This document shows, in pieces, positions 25,621 to 34,400 of a DNA stretch of 64,000 nucleotides. Every line of letters begins with the position of its first letter. Positions within the stretch are counted from its first letter, which is position 1. The notes below the pieces were generated by a model. That model was not told where the DNA came from, searched no databases, and saw only the letters and a list, made by a program, of their open reading frames with translations. The position numbers and the translations under genes were made by a program. Source of the stretch: Claveliimonas acetigenes (lineage in GTDB: Bacteria > Bacillota > Clostridia > Lachnospirales > Lachnospiraceae); NCBI RefSeq assembly GCF_025567385.1, contig NZ_JAOQJU010000005.1, forward strand, positions 62,001 to 126,000, in the 5' to 3' direction.

Positions 25621-27981
25621 TTATGATACTGGAAATTTCTCCAAAAACCGCATAATAATCGTGGCACACTCTGCACGGGTGGCATTTCCCTGCGGGTCAA
25701 GCACAGTTTCACCGTATTTCCCGGTAATAATCCGATTCCCTACTGCCCACCGCATCGCTTCATCGGCAAATGCACTGACGCTGGCCGCATCGCTGAATTT
25801 GCTGAAATCTGCCTTCACGCTGGTATCATACCCCATATAATCTGCATACCGGTACATCATAACTGCCATCTGCTCACGGTTGATACGATCCCCCGGGCCG
25901 AAAAGTCCCGTATTATCGTAACCTCTTACCACCTTCGTATCTGCTGCCCAAAGAACCGCATTGGTAAACCATTCTCCATCCGGCACATCCGGAAATGCTG
26001 CTTTATATTCTACCGGAGGTGTATGGTTCATTCTGTAAAGAATCACAGCGAACTGCGCGCGTGCCAGCGGCTCGTCCGGCCCGAAATGTGTCCCGTCAAG
26101 TCCCTTCATCGTCTCAACAACATAGTTATAATAAACTGCGTCGTAATACCATGCGCCACTTGCCACATCTTCATAAGGTAATTTCACTTCCGGCTTTTCT
26201 TCCGGCTTCTCTTCTGGTTTTTCTTCTTCCTTTTCTTTCACGGTTACCACAAAGGACTGGCTCATTCCCTTGTAAGTAACCGTCACCGTCTGCTCGCCTG
26301 TCTTATTTTTATTATATCCTGCTACCGTACATTCTCCGGTAACATCTTTTGTACTCTGGTCACTGTACACTGCTGTCAATACCATCCCTTCCAGTTCCAG
26401 TTCTTCACCCCGGATATAGGCTGTCTTCGCCGGAGCTGTAAGGTTGATAGAGCGGAGCGCCGGAGAAATCGTTTCTTTGTATTTTCCCCAGATTCCAATA
26501 CCACTCCTTTCTTCCGTCAATGCTTCGTACTGCGTCTTCGCCTCTTCTGACAAGCCGGTAAAGATCAGACACTCTTTCCAGTTTTCCCAATCCCACGCTG
26601 TCGCCACAGTAACCGTATACACTACACCTCCCAAATCCAGCTTCAGAGTATTGTCTCCTGTCTGAATCCAGGTTCCCTCATACGCTCCTGTAATCCTGTG
26701 ATCTTCCAATAGCTGAATCTGGCTGCTTTCCCGTTTCACAGCTTCCACCGGGTCAGTAGGAAGATCTTCGCGGAGTAATTCTATAATTTCATAAGAACCG
26801 CAAATGAATCTTGTGGGGATTTTCTGCTCCGTCTCCGTGCCTGTATAAAGCTCCGGCGAGACAACCGGCCACCCGTCTTCTGTCCAATATATTTTCCGGA
26901 TATTCAGCCTTGCCCCTTCTATCGACTCCTGCCTTGCATTATGTGACAGGAAATATTCGTTCGTATCCGGATTATAAAGGAAAGCACTGTGTCCCGTGCC
27001 ATACCAGCCATTATCCGATTCAAATGCATATGGGGTTGTAATCTTCGTTCCAATCTGATCTACCACATCCGCTGTATATCCTTCATTATCCATCGGCATC
27101 CCATTATAATCATAATAGGGTCCTTCCACCTTCCTGGAACGCCCGATCCGCACATTGTAAGTATCACTCAGGCTTCCGTAAGACACATTGAGATAATAGT
27201 AATCCGTATCAGGATTGTACAGGATCGTGGCGCCCTCTATACTGTTCATATACTGACTTCTGTATGCAATCCTCTTTCCCGGGATCCCATCTGCATCCTT
27301 CGGCATACAAGTCGCCGGATCCAGCTCAATCAGGTAGATTCCTCCAAAAAACGATCCATAACACATCCACATCGTACCCTCTTTGTCATAGAAGACGGTC
27401 GGATCAATGGCATTATGCTCTTTTCCATCATCCAGCCGGGATGTAACCGTATCCCCGGCATAGACGAACCCTTCCTTTGGAGAATTAGACAGCCACAGCC
27501 GGATTTGCGACTGCCTGGTTCCAAATGTTGACAGAGAGTCCCATAATGCATAAGTGTATGTATTTCCCTCAAATTCTACTGCCTGCCTCAATTTCACAAT
27601 ACAGGGCGCCCAGGCATTCCCGCCTCTGTCAGTCTCCTCCAGCGTCCAGTTTACCAGGTCTTTACTGGAACGTATTTCACTGGAATTTGTCACATAATAA
27701 TACCAGGTCTTTTCTTCCTGATCATAATAAAACTCCGTATCATGTATCTGTCCGGTATGATTCCTGTAATCGTCATAATCGGAAAATGCCGAAGGCGCCT
27801 GCGGCCACACCGGATTCTCTCCCTCGACCTCCACATGATCTTCTAAGTTAATACTCGCAGTCTCCACCACTTCCGCTGTTTCTCCTGCCGTATCCACTGC
27901 CGCTTCCGTTGTAAATGCAGCTGCGGATACCGTCTGAACCAGCAGTGCGGCTGTTAAAATACAGCTTCTTAATCTTCTCAT
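25621..27981 (-). CDS. SLH-anchored GH43 endo-1,5-alpha-L-arabinanase
   Basis: Predicted endo-arabinanase that cuts the alpha-1,5-arabinan backbone, 786 residues. Signal peptide (1-28); GH43 propeller (about 60-385) with QIHDTEFYYD (base Asp), NAIDPTVFYD (pKa-modulating Asp), NSIEGATILYN (acid Glu) and GTGHSAFLYNPDTNEYFLSH, whose His fits the calcium-site residue of arabinanases; the endo-arabinanase C-terminal beta domain (about 400-505); Big_3 (about 507-580); a Glu/Lys/Pro linker; three SLH repeats (about 598-786). I chose ATG 27981, which begins a proper signal peptide and has GGGAG upstream; the frame extends 35 codons further but reads through the promoter region. It is transcribed from its own extended -10 promoter. 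Confidence 0.88.
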   Translation of the reverse strand: MRRLRSCILTAALLVQTVSAAAFTTEAAVDTAGETAEVVETASINLEDHVEVEGENPVWPQAPSAFSDYDDYRNHTGQIHDTEFYYDQEEKTWYYYVTNSSEIRSSKDLVNWTLEETDRGGNAWAPCIVKLRQAVEFEGNTYTYALWDSLSTFGTRQSQIRLWLSNSPKEGFVYAGDTVTSRLDDGKEHNAIDPTVFYDKEGTMWMCYGSFFGGIYLIELDPATCMPKDADGIPGKRIAYRSQYMNSIEGATILYNPDTDYYYLNVSYGSLSDTYNVRIGRSRKVEGPYYDYNGMPMDNEGYTADVVDQIGTKITTPYAFESDNGWYGTGHSAFLYNPDTNEYFLSHNARQESIEGARLNIRKIYWTEDGWPVVSPELYTGTETEQKIPTRFICGSYEIIELLREDLPTDPVEAVKRESSQIQLLEDHRITGAYEGTWIQTGDNTLKLDLGGVVYTVTVATAWDWENWKECLIFTGLSEEAKTQYEALTEERSGIGIWGKYKETISPALRSINLTAPAKTAYIRGEELELEGMVLTAVYSDQSTKDVTGECTVAGYNKNKTGEQTVTVTYKGMSQSFVVTVKEKEEEKPEEKPEEKPEVKLPYEDVASGAWYYDAVYYNYVVETMKGLDGTHFGPDEPLARAQFAVILYRMNHTPPVEYKAAFPDVPDGEWFTNAVLWAADTKVVRGYDNTGLFGPGDRINREQMAVMMYRYADYMGYDTSVKADFSKFSDAASVSAFADEAMRWAVGNRIITGKYGETVLDPQGNATRAECATIIMRFLEKFPVS

Positions 27982-28042
27982 AACACATTCTCCCTTCCTT
28001 CTTTTAAATTTGCGATAACCGAAGCCGGTCATTCTATCCTTG

Positions 28043-28051
28043 ATTATACCA
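28043..28051 (-). promoter_or_regulatory. Extended -10 promoter of the endo-arabinanase gene
   Basis: On the minus strand TGGTATAAT (core TATAAT 28043-28048) starts within the T tract of the preceding terminator. The 17-bp-spaced -35 position (TGGCGA) falls in the hairpin loop. Confidence 0.55.
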
Positions 28052-28081
28052 AAACAGGCAGTGGTTCGCCACCACTGCCTG
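28050..28081 (-). terminator. Terminator after the 28095-31430 gene
   Basis: CAGGCAGTGGT (28055-28065) pairs exactly with ACCACTGCCTG (28071-28081) around TCGCC; the minus strand continues TTTTGG. Confidence 0.75.
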
Positions 28082-28094
28082 CTCAAAAAAGCAC

Positions 28095-31000
28095 TTATTT
28101 ATCAAATGTCTCCATAAATCTCTGGATAATAATCGCACATTCTGCACGGCTTGTGCTGCCCTGCGGGTCAAGTCGATAGGAATTATCCGTATTCTCTTTT
28201 CCTTCAATGATTCCATTTTCTACTGCCCACTTCATAGCAGTTTCTGCGAATCCGCTTACCTGCTCTGCATCAGAAAAGCTGCTGAGGTCTGCTGTCTTTG
28301 ATATATCATAGTTCTTATAATCCGCATAGCGGTACATCATAACTACCATCTGCTCACGGGTAATCGGATCGTTCGTTCCAAAATAGCCGGAATCTGTGTA
28401 CCCCGTAACAACCTTCGCATCTGCTGCCCAGAGAACTGCCGTTGAATAGAACTGTTTATCCGGTACATCCGGGAATCTGTTCGTATACGCTACAACCGGT
28501 TCGCCTTCAATTCTGTGAAGGATGGTTGCAAACTGCGCACGTACCAGCGTTGCGTATGGTGAGAAGTGCGTAGGATCTGTACCCGTCATAGTTTCTGCGT
28601 AATAGTTATAAGCCACTTCATCGTAGAACCAGTCAGTTTCTGCTACGTCTTCGTATGGAAGTTTCGGAGTGGCTGCTGCTTCTTTCACTGTAACCTTAAA
28701 GGTGTTCGTCTTTCCTTCGTATGTTACTGTTACTGTCTGCTCGCCGGTCTTTGTCTTATCATAACCGCTTATTTCGCAGTCCGTTACTGCAATATCTTCC
28801 GTTGAACCATCGCTGTATTTTGCGGTAACTTTCATTCCTGCAAGTTCAAGCTCGTCACCTACTGTATACTCCGTCTTCGTCGGAGCTGTTACGGTGATGG
28901 ATTCTAATACAACAGGTTCTGCCTTCTCCTCCAGACCTATTCTTGCATCCCGCAGTTCTTCCAGTCCTTCGTCAACTGTTCTCTGCGTTGCCGCATCATT
29001 TGCCAGAATTCCCTCTGCCTTTTTCAGTGCATTCTCATATACTGTCCAGCTTTCTTCCGTATACTTATCCTTATCATCCACACTGACGGCGTTCTCTGTC
29101 TCAGCCTGAAGTGCAGTCATATCACTTGGCAAGTCTTTTTTGCCGATTTCCTGCATAATCAGATTATACTCTGCTCTCGTAACCGGAAGGATTGTCCCGT
29201 GGCGCTTTTTCAGACTGCCGAAATTCACGTCACTTGCCGGAGACCAGCTTGCCGTTGTCTGATCTGCAATATTCGTTGTACGGAATGGAAGATAGCCTTT
29301 GCCTTCGGAATACTGGTCGCACATTAATCCCCAGGTCTCCACCGGATTGCCATCCGCATCTGTCAGATAATCATCCTCATTGTATTTAAAGAACTCAGGT
29401 CCTTCCAACTTTGACCCACTGTAATTATTATTGTTGAAAATATCTTTCAGTGTTCCGATAATTTTCCATCCTTCATAAATGGAGTCGCTTTCTTCAATCG
29501 TAATCTGCCCGTCACCCGACGCACGGTAATACTTATCACCGACCTGAATCATCGTCGTGTCAATGATAGAATGCTCTCTGTCAATCCAGAGTACCGGATC
29601 TGAAAACGTCCGGAAATCACGGGTGGTTGCATAGTACATGTTCATACGGTCGCCATTTACATTGCTCTCGTCGGATGCAGTCGCCCAGTATACAACATAA
29701 TTGCCGGTATTGGCGTCATACATTGCTTCCGGCGCCCATGCGCAGCCCGCTCCCGGTATGTTGCCTGCCACATCTACCAGACGCGGCTCGGACCAGTCTA
29801 CCAGATTATCCGATTCCCATACTACCAGATTCGTACTTCCCTGGGTCGTTGCATTTGCTCTTCCCCAGCCTCCCCGGTAATAGATACTCAGGTCAGTTGC
29901 AATCAGCCAGAACCGGTCACCCTCTGCCGAACGGATCAGATACGGATCACGCACGCCTTTATCACCAATCGCAGAGCTTAAAACCGGGCTTCCATTTGCA
30001 GTTAGATCCGTCCACTGCGCGCCATTTTCACTGGTAGAAAAATAAATCTGCTCATCCGTCGCGCTTCCCTCGCTTCCGGTAAAGTATGCAAAGAGATACT
30101 CCGTTGTCTTAGGCCTCTGTGTCGGAGCCGCCTTTACCGTAAGCGTAATTTCTTTCGTTCCGCTTTCCTTTCCGCAGGTCACAGTAGCAGTCATCGTAAC
30201 CTTCACATTCTTCTCCTGTCTGGTTACAACTCCCGCAGCCATACCGTCTTTCTCCATGTCAGTAACCACTTCTGCATTCGAAGACTTCCACGCTACCGTT
30301 ACATCCTTGTCCGTCCCTTCCACTTCCAGCTTCTCAGGCAGCGTTATATTACCTTGCACTTCATCCTTGTCTGCAATGTCCAGCGCTTTCAGCGCATCAG
30401 CCACTACATCAGCATCATCCATATTCTTACGTACAGCGACAGCAAAGCTCTTCGTGTCTGTTACCTTTCCCATGGTAAATGTTCCTGTAAAGGTTACCGT
30501 CACATCCGCATCATCGGCGCGCTTTACCTTCACAGTATAGCCATCCGTGCCAATCACTGCATTTTCACTGGCTGTGGCCGTCCATGTGATCTCTGATCCG
30601 TTCTGTCCCTTAGCCGGAAGGGTGAAATCTTCCGTCACTGTCTCCGGAATTGTCAACGCTTCTTTATCAGCTACAACCGCTGCCTTTGCCACATCCTCAT
30701 CGACAAGCTGTTCATCCGCCAGCGCCCCGTCATAAATCCTGAAATTATCAATCCAGCCTTTGTAGCTCTCTCCATTGCCCCAGTTTGCCCTTCCAATATA
30801 GAGAATGCTATTATCTTTCAGAATATCCGTAAGCTGTGCATTGCTGTTCTCCACGGATTCTTTCTTTAAACCATTCACATAAACCGTAGTAACATTTTCA
30901 TCATACACAATATCCACATGCGCCCAGTCCGTTCCCGTGGAAGCCGTAAATCCAACGGTACGCCCGTTGTTGTAACGCTCTACCTTGGTATTCCCTCCGT

Positions 31001-31430
31001 TTGCAAATGCTCCGATATAATATTCTTTCCCATTTGTCTGCGTCTTGGTATCCGGTGCCGCATAGAATACCCAGCTTGTACTTGTTCTGTCCGGCTTTGC
31101 ATCATAAGAGATGGTAATCGCTTTCTTTCCGGTCAGAAGACTTCCGCCGTCTGCATCAGTAACAGTAAGATAATTAGATGCGTTTCCGTCAAGATACAGC
31201 GCTTGTCCATTCTCTGCGTCCTTGCTGTCCTTAAGTTCATAGGTTCCCTTTACTTCAGCCTTGGCGTTACCGCCCCCGGTCACATGTGCCGCATCGTCAA
31301 AGGTAAAATCAGCAAGCAGTGCTACACTGGTTTCTTCCTGTGCCTTTGCTGTTGCCGGAATCATGGTTCCCACCATCGCTGCGCCAAGTGCAAGGGATAT
31401 CCATCTCTTCCATAATAATTTTCTTTTCAA
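28095..31430 (-). CDS. SLH-anchored LamG/GH43 glycosidase with FIVAR and Big_3 modules
   Basis: Secreted 1111-residue protein: signal peptide (1-30), LamG (about 36-240), two atrophied Ig repeats (about 255-335 and 342-440), GH43 domain (about 443-760) with GVRDPYLI (base), CAWAPEAMYD, IIDTTMIQVGDK and KLEGPEFF (acid), FIVAR (about 773-837), Big_3 (about 840-917) and three SLH repeats (about 920-1111). Its domain order parallels the first half of the 1767-residue neighbour upstream, so the two are likely duplicates. The gap of 67 bases to that neighbour holds a strong stem-loop but no T tract, so readthrough is plausible. Substrate inferred as arabinan/arabinoxylan side chains. Confidence 0.85.
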   Translation of the reverse strand: MKRKLLWKRWISLALGAAMVGTMIPATAKAQEETSVALLADFTFDDAAHVTGGGNAKAEVKGTYELKDSKDAENGQALYLDGNASNYLTVTDADGGSLLTGKKAITISYDAKPDRTSTSWVFYAAPDTKTQTNGKEYYIGAFANGGNTKVERYNNGRTVGFTASTGTDWAHVDIVYDENVTTVYVNGLKKESVENSNAQLTDILKDNSILYIGRANWGNGESYKGWIDNFRIYDGALADEQLVDEDVAKAAVVADKEALTIPETVTEDFTLPAKGQNGSEITWTATASENAVIGTDGYTVKVKRADDADVTVTFTGTFTMGKVTDTKSFAVAVRKNMDDADVVADALKALDIADKDEVQGNITLPEKLEVEGTDKDVTVAWKSSNAEVVTDMEKDGMAAGVVTRQEKNVKVTMTATVTCGKESGTKEITLTVKAAPTQRPKTTEYLFAYFTGSEGSATDEQIYFSTSENGAQWTDLTANGSPVLSSAIGDKGVRDPYLIRSAEGDRFWLIATDLSIYYRGGWGRANATTQGSTNLVVWESDNLVDWSEPRLVDVAGNIPGAGCAWAPEAMYDANTGNYVVYWATASDESNVNGDRMNMYYATTRDFRTFSDPVLWIDREHSIIDTTMIQVGDKYYRASGDGQITIEESDSIYEGWKIIGTLKDIFNNNNYSGSKLEGPEFFKYNEDDYLTDADGNPVETWGLMCDQYSEGKGYLPFRTTNIADQTTASWSPASDVNFGSLKKRHGTILPVTRAEYNLIMQEIGKKDLPSDMTALQAETENAVSVDDKDKYTEESWTVYENALKKAEGILANDAATQRTVDEGLEELRDARIGLEEKAEPVVLESITVTAPTKTEYTVGDELELAGMKVTAKYSDGSTEDIAVTDCEISGYDKTKTGEQTVTVTYEGKTNTFKVTVKEAAATPKLPYEDVAETDWFYDEVAYNYYAETMTGTDPTHFSPYATLVRAQFATILHRIEGEPVVAYTNRFPDVPDKQFYSTAVLWAADAKVVTGYTDSGYFGTNDPITREQMVVMMYRYADYKNYDISKTADLSSFSDAEQVSGFAETAMKWAVENGIIEGKENTDNSYRLDPQGSTSRAECAIIIQRFMETFDK

Positions 31431-31452
31431 TTCTCTTCCTCCTTTTTTTAGA

Positions 31453-31479
31453 ACCGGCGGCAGAAAAACTGCCGCCGGT
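31453..31479 (-). other. Intercistronic stem-loop without T tract
   Basis: ACCGGCGGCAG and CTGCCGCCGGT form an exact 11-bp GC-rich stem around a 5-base A/T loop, in the 67-base gap between two SLH genes. Neither strand has a T run after it, so it may protect or process mRNA and not terminate it. Confidence 0.6.
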
Positions 31480-31497
31480 AAATTTCAAAAGCTTTCC

Positions 31498-34400
31498 TTA
31501 TTCTCCGAATGTCTCCATGAATCTCTGAATAATAATCGAGCATTCTGCACGGCTTGTGCCTCCCTGTGGGTCAAGACGATAAGAACCATCTTCATTTTCT
31601 TTTCCTTCAATGATTCCATTTTCTACTGCCCACTTCATGGCAGTTTCTGCGAATTCGCTTACCCGTCCTGCATCGGAAAAGCTGCTGAGGTCTGCTGTCT
31701 TTGAAATATCATATTTCTTATAATCCGCATAACGATACATCATAACTACCATCTGCTCACGGGTAATCGGATCGTTCGTTCCAAAGTATCCGGAATCTGT
31801 ATATCCGGTAACAACCTTCGCATCAGCCGCCCAGAGAACTGCCGTTGAATAGAACTGTCCATCCGGTACATCCGGGAATCTGTTCGTATACGCTGCAGCC
31901 GGTTTTCCTTCAATTCTGTGAAGGATGGTTGCAAACTGCGCACGTGGCAGGATTTCATATGGTGAGAAATGCGTAGGATCTGTACCCGTCATGGTTTCTG
32001 CAAAGTAGTTGTAGTATGCTGCATCGTAGAACCAATCGCTTTCTGCTACATCTACGTATGGAAGCTTCGGAGCAACCGCTTCTTCTTTCACCGTAACCTT
32101 AAAGGTCGCCGTCTTTCCTTCGTATGTTACCGTTACTGTCTGCTCTCCGGTCTTAGCCTTATCATAGCCGCTTACTTCGTAGCCTTCTGTGATTTCTTTT
32201 TCTGTATCATCAGAATACTTCGCAACTACCTTCATTCCTGCAAGGTTCAGCTCTTCTCCTACCGTGTACTCCGCCTTCGTCGGTGCTGTTACTGTAATAG
32301 ATTCTAATACAACAGGTTCTGCTTTCTCTTCCAACGCATTCTTCGCATCTTTCAAAGCTTCTGCTGCGTCATCAATTTCCTGCTGCGTTGCTTCCTCATC
32401 TGCCAAAACAGCTTCTGCTTTCTTCAGTGCTTCCTGGTACGCTTCCCATGTCTCTTCTGTGTATTTCTCTTTCTGGTCTTCTCCAGGAGCGCTGTCAATT
32501 TCTTCCTCAAGCACATCCTTTGTTATATTCACCAGAACCTCCGGTACGCCCTGAAGCGTCGGTTCTGCCTGCATATAACCATCTTCACCGAATGTAACTT
32601 CATCAATACAGGTCTCTCTGTGGTAGCCAAGACCGGATGTATAGATGCCAAGCGGTGTGTAGAATCTATGGTATGCGATGAAATAGCGGTCTTTGCCATA
32701 TGCATCCTTTATATGCAGCATAGACTGGTGCGCTGTTCCAAGAAGCCCATTTGCCTCATCCTTGGAAAGCAGTGTTTTCACATATGTAATATTTCCGTCA
32801 ATGGTATCGGATACACCATAATTTACATGGTAATTCGGGCTTCCCGTATCATCGCAGGACCATGTCCAGTGATACTTGCCATTTGCCTTGATTACTACAA
32901 CAGATTCACGGAAATCTCTCAGTCCGTTCAACTGTTTTAAGCTGCCGTCTTTGATGCTCATCATATCATCATTCAGCTCTGCAATTGCTGCACTGCCGTT
33001 ACCAAATGTAATATAAGAGGTTCCATCATCGTCTGTAAAGACAGAAGGATCAATTGCCTGTCCCATACTTACACCTGCGTTCCTGCACATGGAAACGGTC
33101 AGCAGCGCTTCTCCCTTATCTACATATGGTCCCGCCGGATTGTCTGCAACAGCTACGCCGATTGCTGACTGTCCATTTGAGAACTTGCCGCAATAATAGA
33201 AATAATATTTTCCGTTCTTTTCTTCAATAGATGGCGCCCATGCGCTTCCTACTGCCCAGGTGGATGCTGCAATCTGCACGCCCTTGTCGTTGGTGCCCGG
33301 ATTGTCATTTGCCAAATCCAGGATAACGCCTTCATCCGTCCAGTTCACCATATCCTCGGAAGAGAATGCATGGAACACGGTTCCGCTCCATCCGGAATAA
33401 CCGTCGGTCGTCGGGAAGATCCAGAACTTACCGTCAAAGTAGTCAATATCCGGGTCTGCATACTGTCCCGGAAGTACCGGGTTGTTGGAGGATACTGCCG
33501 CCTTGATGGTCCAGGTTTCTTCTCTGCCCGCTGTGTTCTTAACCTTTACTTCCACATCCTTAGACAGATTCATCTCGCTGCCATTGGTAAATGCCTTGCC
33601 ATCCACAGTAATCTCAGAAACTCCGTTCAATTCCAAAGTTACCGGAAGCTTTGTAACATCAGCCGCTTTTCTTACATATGGAGTCAGTACATTCTTCTCA
33701 GTATCTACCATTGTAATAATTGCTGTATGATCATCTGTTCCCTGATAATCGGCCGCCTCGTCCTTTGTCGGCGCCGTTCCTACAACTGCTCCGTCTACCA
33801 TCGGAAGTGTACTTACGAAGTCACTTGCCTCTTCCTCCACTTCCTCTCCGGTCAGCGCATAGTTGCGAATTGTCATATTGTCAATCAGGCCTTTGAAATA
33901 TTCTCCGCTTCCCCAATTTGCTTTACCAATCTGAAGAATACTGGAATTGCCGAGAATAGCATCAACCCCATAACTGCTTGCTACTTCTGATTCTAAAGTT
34001 CCATTGATATAGACAGAAGTCTTGCCGGATGTCAGCACAACATCAACTCTTGTCCATTTATTAGCAGCAACAGAAGCTGACGGATTGGCCGGACGGCTTC
34101 CATTTTGGTTATAACGCTCCACTGTAAGAGAGCCATCTTTCATCAGCAGACCGACGTAATGCTCAGACACTCCGTACTGCTGCGCATTTCCGTTAGGCGC
34201 TGCATAGAACGGCCAGTTCGTGCTTGTATTCTCTACCTTTACTTCAAAGGAAACGGTAAGTTCTTTTGCTCCTGTCAGAAGGCTCTTGCCATTCTGATCC
34301 GTCACATTCAGGAACTGGCTTCCATTCAGGTACAATGCCTTGCCATTTTCTTCATTCCAGCTATCCTGCAGAGTATGATTTCCCTCTGCCTTTGCATCCT

